This document shows positions 7,238 through 15,198 of a stretch of 30,534 nt of DNA, one piece after another. The notes under the pieces were generated by a model, which searched no databases, had not been told where the DNA came from, and was given only the letters and a program-made list of their open reading frames with translations. Source of the DNA: an uncultured Clostridia bacterium (lineage in GTDB: Bacteria; Bacillota; Clostridia; TANB77; CAG-465). Within the stretch, counting starts at the first letter, position 1; each line of letters begins with the position of its first letter. The stretch covers positions 1 through 30,534 of the forward strand of contig CANRAK010000004.1 in assembly GCA_947628575.1 (NCBI GenBank), read 5' to 3'. Both the position numbers and the translations under genes were made by a program.

Positions 7238-8304
7238 TTATAGTATCATATCCAAATATTGGAGAATATGAACGTGTTGTATACAATTTTTTAAATAGAA
7301 TTATAGATAAAGATAAATGTAAAATATTACGACCAGTAAAAAATAGTAAAGAAACATTAAAACTAGGAGAAAAAGTAAGTCCTAATAATGTATGTACGCC
7401 ATTTAAATATACTCTTGGAACAATGATTAGCTCAATAAAAAGAGGTGCAAATGTAATAATACAAATTGGTGGTGGCTGTAGATTTGGATATTATGCGCAG
7501 ATACAAGAGAAAATAATTAAAGAAGATCTAAGCTATGATGTTTTAGTTATAAACTTATATGAAGGCAATAAGTTAAATGCAATTAATGCTTTAAAAAAGC
7601 TTAAAATACTAAATAAAAAGCTATCTGTAAAGAAAGTATTAAAAGAATTATATATAACTTTAAGACTATTAAGGCTTGTAGATTATATAACAACATATAT
7701 TAGAGATAATATGTGCTATATAGAAGATAAAAGTAAAATAAAGGTAGTTGAAAAAGAATTTTTAGAAGATATATTAAAAATTGATACATTAGGGAAGATA
7801 AAAGAGAAAAGAATATATTATATAAACAAAATAAATTCATTAATTATAAAAAGAGAAGAAAAATTAAAAATAGGTATTGTTGGAGAGCTGTACTCTTTAA
7901 TGGATCCGTTTTCTTCAAGCTATTTAGAAAATGACCTACTAGAAAAGGGATATAAAGTAAAAAGATATACTACAGCTTCATATTTATTGCTAGATAAAAA
8001 TAAGTCTGAAAAGAAACTATTAAATAAAGCAAAAGGGTATTTGAAGTATAAAATTGGGGCTGACGGAACTGAATCAGTTGTACATACATTAGAATTGATA
8101 GATGAGGGATATGATGGTGTTATACATGTAAAACCATTTGGTTGTACACCTGAAATAAATGCTATGCCTATATTAAAGAAGATAAGTAATGACTATTCAT
8201 TTCCAATTATGTTTTATACTTTTGATACTTTAAATAGTGATACAGGATTTCAAACAAGAATAGAAGCATTTATAGATATGTTAGAAATGAGGAATAAAAA
8301 ATGA
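7234..8304 (+). CDS. 2-hydroxyacyl-CoA dehydratase-like protein (DUF2229 type), second of three
   Basis: 356 residues, overlapping the previous gene by ATGA. Cysteine motifs match the family: SPNNVCTPFKYTLG (~50-63), QIGGGCRFGYYAQIQEK (~83-99), and the C-terminal VKPFGCTPEINAMPIL with the closing pattern FDTLNSDTGFQTRIEAFIDML. A basic helical middle (120-230) separates the two halves. It is predicted to form an iron-sulfur complex with the preceding protein, reduced by the activase encoded next. There is no CoA-transferase, acyl-CoA dehydrogenase or electron-transfer flavoprotein gene in the window, so a classical amino-acid fermentation role is not supported. Confidence 0.8.
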   Translation: MIIVSYPNIGEYERVVYNFLNRIIDKDKCKILRPVKNSKETLKLGEKVSPNNVCTPFKYTLGTMISSIKRGANVIIQIGGGCRFGYYAQIQEKIIKEDLSYDVLVINLYEGNKLNAINALKKLKILNKKLSVKKVLKELYITLRLLRLVDYITTYIRDNMCYIEDKSKIKVVEKEFLEDILKIDTLGKIKEKRIYYINKINSLIIKREEKLKIGIVGELYSLMDPFSSSYLENDLLEKGYKVKRYTTASYLLLDKNKSEKKLLNKAKGYLKYKIGADGTESVVHTLELIDEGYDGVIHVKPFGCTPEINAMPILKKISNDYSFPIMFYTFDTLNSDTGFQTRIEAFIDMLEMRNKK

Positions 8305-9245
8305 AATATTATGTTGGTATAGATATAGGTTCTATCTCTACAAAAGGAGTAATTATAGATGAAAATAATAATATAGTCTCAAGCGAGTATATTTGGACAA
8401 ATGCTAGCCCAATTGAAGCTAGTAAGGAACTTATATATAGACTAAGAAGAAACTGTAATAAAGATGTTTTAGACAATATTTATGGTATAGGTACAACAGG
8501 TTCTGCAAGAGAGCTAATTGGAAAAATAATTGGAGCTAATATAATAAAAAATGAAATAACAGCACATGCTGTAGGTACGATATATAAATATCCAGATGTA
8601 AGTACAATAATAGAAATTGGTGGTCAAGATTCAAAAATTATAATTATTAGAAATGGAGTAGTGGTAGACTATGCAATGAATACTCTTTGTGCAGCTGGAA
8701 CAGGGGCTTTTTTATCTTCACAAGCTAAAAGATTAGGAATAGAAATTGATGAGATAGAAAAGTATTATAGCAAATCTAAAAATCCAGTTAAGATAGCAGC
8801 AAGATGTACTGTTTTTGCAGAATCAGACATGATACATAAAGCTCAAATTGGTACAAAGAAAGAGGATTTAATAGCAGGACTTTGCTATGCAATAGTTGAA
8901 AATTATATGAATAATTTTATGCGTGGAAGAAAGATAGAAGATAAGATTGTATTTCAAGGTGGAGTTAGTAAAAACAACGGAGTAAAAGATGCTTTTGAAA
9001 AGAAATTAAATAGAAAGGTATATGTAGATAAAGACTCGCATCTTTTAGGTGCACTTGGAATAGCTATAATTGCTAAATCTAAGAAAAGCAATAAGAAGCT
9101 AACACTAGAATTTAAAGATTTAGATTACAAGGTTAGAGAAAAAGAGTGTAATGGATGTAGTAATAACTGTGAAGTATTATATATTTTTGAAAATGATATG
9201 TTACTTGATACTATAGGAAATAGGTGCGAAAATGGTAAAGAATAA
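8301..9245 (+). CDS. Acyl-CoA dehydratase activase (HgdC/BcrD ATPase family), third of three
   Basis: 314 residues of the ASKHA (actin/Hsp70) fold, overlapping the previous gene by ATGA. Phosphate-1 motif GIDIGSISTKG (6-16), GTTGSARELIG (64-74), phosphate-2 IEIGGQDSK (104-112), the two cluster cysteines C130 (NTLCAAGTGAF) and C169 (ARCTVFAESDM), and the adenosine motif VFQGGVSKNNGV (217-228). The homodimer holds one [4Fe-4S] cluster between C130 and C169 of each monomer and uses ATP to push an electron into the dehydratase-type partner. An extra C-terminal tail carries C283, C286, C290 and C309 (CNGCSNNC...NRC), which could bind a second cluster. This tail is absent from plain HgdC. Confidence 0.93.
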   Translation: MKYYVGIDIGSISTKGVIIDENNNIVSSEYIWTNASPIEASKELIYRLRRNCNKDVLDNIYGIGTTGSARELIGKIIGANIIKNEITAHAVGTIYKYPDVSTIIEIGGQDSKIIIIRNGVVVDYAMNTLCAAGTGAFLSSQAKRLGIEIDEIEKYYSKSKNPVKIAARCTVFAESDMIHKAQIGTKKEDLIAGLCYAIVENYMNNFMRGRKIEDKIVFQGGVSKNNGVKDAFEKKLNRKVYVDKDSHLLGALGIAIIAKSKKSNKKLTLEFKDLDYKVREKECNGCSNNCEVLYIFENDMLLDTIGNRCENGKE

Positions 9246-9257
9246 TTAATTATAATA

Positions 9258-9302
9258 TACATTATTTGTGAATTACAACAAAAATTAAATTTAAAAAGCT
9301 TC
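9258..9302 (+). repeat. 45-bp element, copy 2 (similar to 6233-6277)
   Basis: See copy 1. Shared words are ATTAT, TGTGAA, TACAA and AAGCTTC, all in the same register. It lies between the activase gene and the promoter of the ymdB-type gene. Confidence 0.4.
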
Positions 9303-9340
9303 CTTCGGAAATTATATAATGTTTGATATTCTATATTTGC

Positions 9341-9369
9341 TTGATTTTATTATAAAGTTGCTATATAAT
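9341..9369 (+). promoter_or_regulatory. Sigma-A promoter for ymdB-type gene
   Basis: TTGATT at 9341-9346, 17-bp spacer, TATAAT at 9364-9369. Confidence 0.7.
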
Positions 9370-9392
9370 TAATACCTGGGAGGAAAAATAAA

Positions 9393-10172
9393 TTGAAAGT
9401 TTTAATAGTAGGAGATATTGTTGGTAGAAGTGGTCTTGATAGACTAAAAAAAGAATTAAGTAATAGAAGAAATGATTATGATTTTTGCATTGTAAATGGC
9501 GAAAATTCTGCTAGTGGTAGAGGTATAAGAACAAAAGAATATAATGAAATACTAGAAGCTGGTGCAGATATAATTACAATGGGAAATCATATGTATTATA
9601 GAAAGGAAATGGCATCCGAGTACGCTAAACTTAAAAGACTTGTAATACCAGCAAATATAACTAATTTAGTTGGAAATAAGCATGTAATAATAACTAAAAA
9701 TAACATAAAGTTTGGTGTTATAAATATATTAGGTACATTTGGAATGGGAGAGATGGTAGAAAAAAATCTTGTAAGTCCATTTAAAGTAATAGATGACGAA
9801 GTAGAGGAGTTAAAAAAGAATAATGTAGATTATATTTTTATAGATTTTCATGCTGAAGCAACAGCTGAAAAAATAATAATGGGACATTATTTAAAAGATA
9901 GAGTAAATTGTGTATATGGAACTCATACACACGTACAAACTGCAGATGAGAGAATATTTGATACAGGTATGGCATATATAACAGATGTAGGAATGACAGG
10001 ACCAAAAGATAGTGTTATTGGTCTAAAGCTTGAAGTAGCACTGGAAAGATATACAACTGAAAAATATGTACATTATGAATGCTCAAAAAACGAAGCAATA
10101 TTTAATGCAATAGAAGTAGAATTTGATGATAATACAAAAAAAGCAATTAGTATAAGAAGAATAAATGAATAA
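9393..10172 (+). CDS. ymdB: YmdB-family metallophosphoesterase (TIGR00282)
   Basis: 259 residues from a TTG start with GGGAGG about 9 bp upstream; the protein begins MKVLIVGDIVGRSG, exactly as in the family, so TTG is secure. The di-metal ligands are present: D8, E37-N38 (NGENSASGRG), N65-H66 (MGNHMYY), H153 (DFHAEATAEK) and H178/H180 (GTHTHVQTADERI). YmdB is a cyclic-nucleotide phosphodiesterase/phosphatase that influences biofilm and motility in Bacillus, and it is often found close to rny. Here it follows rny at 3.8 kb with other genes in between. Cytoplasmic, no membrane segment, normal length. Confidence 0.95.
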   Translation: MKVLIVGDIVGRSGLDRLKKELSNRRNDYDFCIVNGENSASGRGIRTKEYNEILEAGADIITMGNHMYYRKEMASEYAKLKRLVIPANITNLVGNKHVIITKNNIKFGVINILGTFGMGEMVEKNLVSPFKVIDDEVEELKKNNVDYIFIDFHAEATAEKIIMGHYLKDRVNCVYGTHTHVQTADERIFDTGMAYITDVGMTGPKDSVIGLKLEVALERYTTEKYVHYECSKNEAIFNAIEVEFDDNTKKAISIRRINE

Positions 10173-10195
10173 AAGAAGGGTTAAAGCCCTTCTTT
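10172..10195. terminator. Bidirectional terminator between ymdB and rlmH
   Basis: AAAGAAGGG (10172-10180) and CCCTTCTTT (10187-10195) around a 6-nt loop. The genes converge here, with A/T runs on both sides. Confidence 0.8.
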
Positions 10196-10196
10196 A

Positions 10197-10685
10197 TTAT
10201 TTATGATATGTTTCATTATTTAATATTTTAAATGCTCTAAAAATTTGTTCAAGTAGAAATAGACGTATAAGCTGATGTGGAAAAGTCATTTTTGAAAAGC
10301 ATATTTTATCGTTATACATATTAAGTAGTTCCTGACTCATTCCAAGACTACCACCAATAACAAATATTATATTAGAGTTACTATATGTTTGTGTATAATC
10401 TATTTTTTGTGCAAATTCTTCAGAAGAATATGACTTGCCTTTTAAATCTAGTAATATAACATCTGCGTTTGGATATTTTTTAAGCTTATCTATTATTTTA
10501 TTTGATTCAGTTATTTTAACTTGTCCTTCTACGGCATCAGAAGAATTTTGTGGTATTTTTTCATCATCTAGCTCTATAATTTCTAACTTTGCATATTTAG
10601 AAATTCTTTTTTCATATTCATTAATTAAAGATTTTAATGAATTTTCTTTAACTTTTCCAATACATATTATTTTAATATTTAGCAT
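10197..10685 (-). CDS. rlmH: 23S rRNA (pseudouridine-1915-N3)-methyltransferase RlmH
   Basis: 162 residues, full length for this SPOUT-class enzyme, which methylates pseudouridine 1915 in 23S rRNA using S-adenosylmethionine. N-terminal IKIICIGKVKE, the trefoil-knot SAM site FVIGGSLGMS (108-117) and the C-terminal block FSKMTFPHQLIRLFLLEQIFRA ending in NETYHK are all conserved. The start codon overlaps the end of the upstream yycJ gene by 7 bp, so the two are translationally coupled. It is the last gene of the murA-yycJ-rlmH operon; yycJ and rlmH (yydA) also lie close together in other Bacillota. Confidence 0.97.
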   Translation of the reverse strand: MLNIKIICIGKVKENSLKSLINEYEKRISKYAKLEIIELDDEKIPQNSSDAVEGQVKITESNKIIDKLKKYPNADVILLDLKGKSYSSEEFAQKIDYTQTYSNSNIIFVIGGSLGMSQELLNMYNDKICFSKMTFPHQLIRLFLLEQIFRAFKILNNETYHK

Positions 10686-11473
10686 ACTGTGTACCCCTCA
10701 TTAGATAATGGTTTAGAAGCATAATTTATCTCTACTTGTGTAGTATCTATATTATTTTGAGCAAGGATAGATTCAATAGTCTGCATAGCAATTTCAGGTG
10801 TATTATTGTTTTCACTTAAGTGGGCAATAAGGAAACGTGAATTTCCTTTTTTTACTAAATTTGCTATTGCTTGTCCGCAATCGTCATTAGATAAATGTCC
10901 ATTTATACCTTTAATACGTTTTTTTAGTAAAAAAGGATACTTTCCAAAGTCTATCATTGTTTCATCATAGTTTGACTCAAGAATAGTATAGTTACAGCAA
11001 GATAAATTTTTTAATACATTATCTGATACATATCCTAAGTCAGTAGCAAAGGCTATTGTTGAGTCTTCATCTGATAGTTTGTAACCACATGGCATAACTG
11101 CATCATGTGATGTTTCAAATGCACAAATACTAATATTATTTACTTTAACAGGTAAGTCATAGTATATTTTAATAATATTAGAACATATGTTTTTAGACTC
11201 TAGATCTTTTTTAATATAATCTGCTGTATCACCACAAGCATATATAGGTATATCATTTTTTCTACATAAAAGAGGTAGACCTTTTATATGGTCTGTATGT
11301 TCATGAGTAATAAATATAGCATCAATATCATTTATAGAAAGGCCTATGCTTTTTAAGCCCTCGTTAATTGCTTTATAACTTACACCAACATCAATTAAAA
11401 TATTTGTATCAGAAGAGGCAATATGAAACATATTGCCTGAACTAGAACTATATAATGGATGAATATTAAACAT
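10679..11473 (-). CDS. MBL-fold metallohydrolase, YycJ/WalJ family
   Basis: 264 residues with the zinc motif HEHTDH at 57-62, an early SSSGN (10-14), FATDLGYVSD, LESNYDETM, and GHLSNDD near the C-terminus. These match the YycJ (WalJ) family, which in low-GC Gram-positives has been linked to cell-wall and DNA-replication coordination and has a 5'-3' exonuclease-like fold. The start follows the murA stop by 2 bp, with GGAGAGG in the murA end as ribosome site. The last 7 bp overlap rlmH. The usual WalR/WalK neighbours are not in the window. It ends in C264, with no membrane segment. Confidence 0.9.
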   Translation of the reverse strand: MFNIHPLYSSSSGNMFHIASSDTNILIDVGVSYKAINEGLKSIGLSINDIDAIFITHEHTDHIKGLPLLCRKNDIPIYACGDTADYIKKDLESKNICSNIIKIYYDLPVKVNNISICAFETSHDAVMPCGYKLSDEDSTIAFATDLGYVSDNVLKNLSCCNYTILESNYDETMIDFGKYPFLLKKRIKGINGHLSNDDCGQAIANLVKKGNSRFLIAHLSENNNTPEIAMQTIESILAQNNIDTTQVEINYASKPLSNEGYTVC

Positions 11474-11475
11474 AT

Positions 11476-12750
11476 TTAATTTTCCTCTCCATCATTAACG
11501 TAGTCTATTTTTGCGCCTAATTTCCCAAATTTTTCTACTATATTTTCATAACCTCTTAAAATGTGTTGAACATCATAAACTTCAGTATCACCTTCTGCTA
11601 CAAGTCCTGCTATTATCATAGCGGCACCAGCACGTAAATCATGTGCTTTTACAGGAGCAGCATATAATTTATCTACACCTTTAAATATTGCAGTAGAGCC
11701 ATGTGCAGATATTTCAGCACCCATTTTTGCAAGCTCATCAGTATATTGAAATCTAGATTCCCAAATTGTTTCTACTATTGTACCTGTAGCATCTCCAAGT
11801 ACAAGAAGAATAGAAGTCTGTGGTTGCATATCTGTTGGAAATCCCGGATAAGGCATAGTTTTAATACTAATAGAAGATGGTCTTTTATCCATACTTACTC
11901 TAATGCTAGATTCAAATTCTTCTACGTTTGCTCCAGCTTCTATAAGTTTTGCAGTAATTGGTTCCATATGTTTTGGAATACAATTTTTAACTAATACATC
12001 ACCTTTAGTTGCAGCAGCAGCTACCATGAAAGTACCAGCTTCTATTTGGTCAGGTATAATAGAATAACTAGATTTTTGTTTTAATTCTTTTACACCAGTT
12101 ATTTTTATAGTATCAGTACCAGCACCTTTAATTTTAGCACCCATTGAATTTAAGAAGTTAGCTAAATCAACTATATGAGGCTCTTTAGCTACATTTTCTA
12201 TAGTAGTTGTTCCTTCAGATAGAGTAGCAGCAAGAATAGCATTCATAGTTGAACCTACAGATACAACATCAAAAAATATGTTAGCACCTTTTAGGGGCTC
12301 AGTTTTTGAAGCATATACATTACCATTACGTACTATTACTTTTGCACCTAATTTTTTAAATGCTTTTATATGCTGGTCAAAAGGTCTAGCACCAAGTTTA
12401 CATCCACCAGGTAGTCCTATTTGAACTTTATCAAATCTACCAATTAAAGCACCTAAAAGATAATATGACGCTCTAAATTTGCTAGTTAAATCATAAGATG
12501 CAATAGCAGAATCAACATCTGTATTATCAATAATCAATTCGTTTTTAGATATGTATTCTATTTTAGAGCCTAAAGATTCAAGTATTTTACAATAAGCTCT
12601 TATATCACTTATATCTGGAACATTTTCTAAGTGGCATTTTCCTTTAACTAAAAGTGTAGCTGGAAGTATTGCTACAGCTGCATTTTTAGCACCACTAATA
12701 ACGACTTCGCCTTCAAGACGACATGGTCCATGGACAATGAATTTTTCCAT
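11476..12750 (-). CDS. murA: UDP-N-acetylglucosamine 1-carboxyvinyltransferase
   Basis: 424 residues, full length for the EPSP-synthase-fold enzyme that transfers enolpyruvate from PEP to UDP-GlcNAc, the first committed step of peptidoglycan synthesis. K22-N23 in SGAKNAA, the catalytic cysteine C117 in GGCKLGARPFDQH (so fosfomycin sensitivity is expected), PDQIEAGTFM, YPGFPTDMQPQ and HDLRAGAAM are present. Strong GGAGG lies 9 bp before the ATG. It leads the - strand operon with yycJ and rlmH. Many Bacillota carry two murA paralogues; whether this is MurA1 (MurAA) or MurA2 (MurAB) cannot be decided from one copy. Confidence 0.98.
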   Translation of the reverse strand: MEKFIVHGPCRLEGEVVISGAKNAAVAILPATLLVKGKCHLENVPDISDIRAYCKILESLGSKIEYISKNELIIDNTDVDSAIASYDLTSKFRASYYLLGALIGRFDKVQIGLPGGCKLGARPFDQHIKAFKKLGAKVIVRNGNVYASKTEPLKGANIFFDVVSVGSTMNAILAATLSEGTTTIENVAKEPHIVDLANFLNSMGAKIKGAGTDTIKITGVKELKQKSSYSIIPDQIEAGTFMVAAAATKGDVLVKNCIPKHMEPITAKLIEAGANVEEFESSIRVSMDKRPSSISIKTMPYPGFPTDMQPQTSILLVLGDATGTIVETIWESRFQYTDELAKMGAEISAHGSTAIFKGVDKLYAAPVKAHDLRAGAAMIIAGLVAEGDTEVYDVQHILRGYENIVEKFGKLGAKIDYVNDGEEN

Positions 12751-12790
12751 ATATTTTTTCCTCCAATCTATATATTATAAGTCACCAATG

Positions 12791-12819
12791 AGTATAACAT
12801 AGAAATACAAAAAAAACAA
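12791..12819 (-). promoter_or_regulatory. Promoter of the murA operon
   Basis: On the - strand: TTGTTT, 17-bp spacer, TATACT, about 40 bp before the murA start. Confidence 0.6.
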
Positions 12820-12824
12820 TAATT

Positions 12825-13034
12825 TTACAATTTATATTTTGACTTAAAAGAATTTAAATAGCAATTTATGTTATTTGTAAAGTTAGTTAATGTATTTTCT
12901 ACACAAGCAAGATTAGAGAAGATATAAAGGTCTTTTCCGCATATATAATGTGAGTTACTTAAAGGAAGTTTTAAATTAGTTGCACATAAAAAATTATTTA
13001 AAAATTTTCTACCATTAATATTTATGTGTATCAC
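12825..13034 (-). CDS. Possible small protein with unusual start
   Basis: A 69-residue open frame inside the 457-bp gap between murA and rpmE, which holds no other gene. A perfect anti-16S ribosome site, AGGAGGTGAT, sits at its 5' end, but the only standard in-frame start is the GTG inside that site; the next suitably spaced codon is ATA. The sequence (with LPLSNSHYICGKDLYIFSNLACVENTLTN-like segments and four cysteines) is not low-complexity, has no membrane helix, and matches no family I know. It may be a real small protein with a non-standard start, a decayed gene, or chance. A CATATAAT box about 10 bp before the ribosome site recalls sporulation-type -10 sequences. Confidence 0.3.
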   Translation of the reverse strand: MIHININGRKFLNNFLCATNLKLPLSNSHYICGKDLYIFSNLACVENTLTNFTNNINCYLNSFKSKYKL

Positions 13035-13133
13035 CTCCTAATATATTATATGAGAACTAGTTACAAAATAGGTAGTATTTACGTACAATATACGGAAAAA
13101 ATACCAAAATGTTATAAAAATTAGTAAAAAAAC

Positions 13134-13162
13134 TTGTTTTTTTATTATAACTATGCTAAAAT
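13134..13162 (+). promoter_or_regulatory. Promoter of rpmE
   Basis: TTGTTT, 17-bp spacer, then TG-C-TAAAAT, giving an extended -10. Confidence 0.6.
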
Positions 13163-13207
13163 ATTTAAGTAACGATTGAAATACTAGTGATAGGGAAGGT
13201 GAAAAGA

Positions 13208-13414
13208 ATGAAAAAAGATATACAACCAAATTACGGAAAAGCTACTATTAGATGTGTTTGCGGTAATGTTATTGAAACAGGTTCTGTAAAAGAAGAAATG
13301 AGAGTTGATACATGTAGTGCATGTCATCCATTCTTCACTGGTCAAAAACAAGCAATATCTAGCCAAGGTAGAGCAGCAAAATTTATGGAAAAATATGGAA
13401 TGACACAAAAATAG
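13208..13414 (+). CDS. rpmE: 50S ribosomal protein L31
   Basis: 68 residues from the ATG at 13208, preceded by GGGAAGGTG; the GTG at 13187 is upstream of that ribosome site and rejected. MKKDIQPNYG, CVCGNVIETGS and DTCSACHPFFTG are the L31 signature. All four cysteines of the two Cys pairs are present, so this is the zinc-binding (C+) form that can serve as a zinc store. It is followed by a terminator and then the yqhQ-prmC fusion, the usual clostridial order rpmE-yqhQ-prmC. Confidence 0.97.
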   Translation: MKKDIQPNYGKATIRCVCGNVIETGSVKEEMRVDTCSACHPFFTGQKQAISSQGRAAKFMEKYGMTQK

Positions 13415-13433
13415 TAATAATTTTAGATAAATT

Positions 13434-13464
13434 AAGAGTGCCTCTTTACTTAGGCGCTCTTTTT
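13434..13464 (+). terminator. Terminator or attenuator after rpmE
   Basis: AAGAGTGCCT pairs with AGGCGCTCTT (one G-U pair), followed by TTTTT. A TGCCTCTTT motif copy lies across the left arm and loop. Read-through would feed the next gene, whose start is only 19 bp further on. Confidence 0.75.
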
Positions 13465-13482
13465 CTATTTTAAGGAGAAACA

Positions 13483-15198
13483 ATGAAAGAAAAAGAAAAT
13501 AAAGTAGGGGGAAATGCGTTATTTAATGGCATATTATTTAGTTCAAATTACAGGCAAGTAAATGCAACTAAATTTGAAAGTAAAATAGTATGTAGATGTA
13601 TTAACTATATATCTAAAAAAAGCATAGTAATGCACATACCGATTTTAAGAGGAATACTAGCCTTATCTTCACAAATAGGAAATGCTAGTCCAGATTTTAT
13701 CTCCTCTTATGATAACGATACAAAAGCTAGCAAGATAAATATTAAGTTAGTATATATGCTACTTATATTATTTTGCATAGCAATTCCAATAATACTATCT
13801 ATATTTATACCTAGTAATTATAGGAAAATAGGACAAGCATTAATATTAATACTTGAAATTAGTGTATATTTATTTGGAATAAAGAGTATAAAAGAGTTAG
13901 ATGAGATATTTAAATATCATGGTGCTGAACATAAAGCTGTAAATGCTTATGAGAAGTATGGAATAGAAGGATTAACACTAGAGAATATAAAAAAGCAGAA
14001 AAGATTTCATAAAAGATGTGGTGGTAATTTTGTCTTTTATTTTATGATACTAACTATACTTAGTGCATTTATACCAGTAGATAATCTAATATTAAAATAT
14101 ATATCTATGGTAATAGCAGCACTATTAAATATTGGAATAGCCTATGATATAGTAACAATAGTTTCGCTATTAAAGTATCCATTAGATATAATTGCATATC
14201 CTAGTATGCTAATACAATATATAACAACTAAAGAGCCAGATGAAGATATGTTAATGTTAGCAAGATATGGAGTATTAGCTGCTGCAAGAAAAAAAGATGG
14301 AGTTAGTGTAAGAGAATATATTAATACATATATAAAGGAAAATATACCAGATATAGACTATGATGTACAAGATATATATAAGATAATAGAGTATGTATTA
14401 AAAATTGATATAAATACATTAATACTTAAAAAAGATGATATATTAATTAAAATAAATCAAGAGATAGAAATAGATAATTTACTTAATAGATATTATAAAG
14501 AAAAATATCCTTTACAGTATTTAACGCATAAACAATTTTTCTATAAAGAAGAATACTATGTAGATGAGAATGTACTAATACCAAGAAGTGACACTGAAAT
14601 ACTAGTAGAAAAAGCATTAGAATATATAGAAAAAGAAAATCTAGAAACAGTAATAGACTTATGTACAGGAAGTGGATGTATTGGTATTTCTATAGCAAAA
14701 AACAGTAATGAAAACTGTAAAGTAGAACTAGTAGATATATCTATACCTGCAATAAATATTGCAAGAAAGAATGCAATATTAAATAATGTAATGGATAAAG
14801 TTGAATTAAATATATCTAATATGCTAGAATATAAAATAGCTGAAATAGAGAAACTAGTAGATACAGAAAATATCTCAGATTACAAAGTAGATATGATAGT
14901 ATCAAATCCACCATATATAAAGACAGATGTAATACAAAACTTAGATGAAGAAGTAAAAAAAGAACCAATACTCGCATTAGATGGTGGTAAAGAAGGGCTA
15001 GATTTTTATATAAACATATTAGATAATGCAACAAAAGTATTAAAAAATAACGGGTTAATATTACTAGAAATAGGATATGATCAATTAGAAGATATAGAAA
15101 ATATAATTAATACAAAAGAAGAATATATAATGCTTGAGTCTGTAAAAGACTATAGCGGAAATGATAGGGTGGTAGTATGTCGTTTTCAGGAAAAGTAA
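13483..15198 (+). CDS. prmC: Fusion of YqhQ-like (DUF1385) protein and PrmC methyltransferase
   Basis: 571 residues in one uninterrupted frame behind AAGGAGA. Residues 1-~265 are a YqhQ/DUF1385 membrane protein: GGNALFNGILF (9-19, normally GGQAVxEGVMM), membrane segments near 90-110, 116-134, 185-200 and 205-230, FKYHGAEHKAVNAYE (143-157), KRCGGNF (177-183) and the closing LIQYITTKEPDEDML. Residues ~275-571 are PrmC, which methylates the GGQ glutamine of release factors RF1/RF2: LIPRSDTEILVE (365-376), SAM motif DLCTGSGCIGIS (392-403) and catalytic NPPY (475-478). In related genomes these are two adjacent genes. Here the stop has been lost, tethering PrmC to the membrane. The first YqhQ motif is degenerate. 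The usual prfA does not follow. Confidence 0.92.
   Translation: MKEKENKVGGNALFNGILFSSNYRQVNATKFESKIVCRCINYISKKSIVMHIPILRGILALSSQIGNASPDFISSYDNDTKASKINIKLVYMLLILFCIAIPIILSIFIPSNYRKIGQALILILEISVYLFGIKSIKELDEIFKYHGAEHKAVNAYEKYGIEGLTLENIKKQKRFHKRCGGNFVFYFMILTILSAFIPVDNLILKYISMVIAALLNIGIAYDIVTIVSLLKYPLDIIAYPSMLIQYITTKEPDEDMLMLARYGVLAAARKKDGVSVREYINTYIKENIPDIDYDVQDIYKIIEYVLKIDINTLILKKDDILIKINQEIEIDNLLNRYYKEKYPLQYLTHKQFFYKEEYYVDENVLIPRSDTEILVEKALEYIEKENLETVIDLCTGSGCIGISIAKNSNENCKVELVDISIPAINIARKNAILNNVMDKVELNISNMLEYKIAEIEKLVDTENISDYKVDMIVSNPPYIKTDVIQNLDEEVKKEPILALDGGKEGLDFYINILDNATKVLKNNGLILLEIGYDQLEDIENIINTKEEYIMLESVKDYSGNDRVVVCRFQEK

Noticed and set aside
11701..11994. 97-codon + strand frame
   Set aside because: Antisense to the conserved murA coding region; no independent signals.
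13038..13483. Two - strand frames (63 and 99 codons) across rpmE and its upstream region
   Set aside because: They lie antisense to rpmE and its promoter, have no ribosome site, and are shadows of the real gene.
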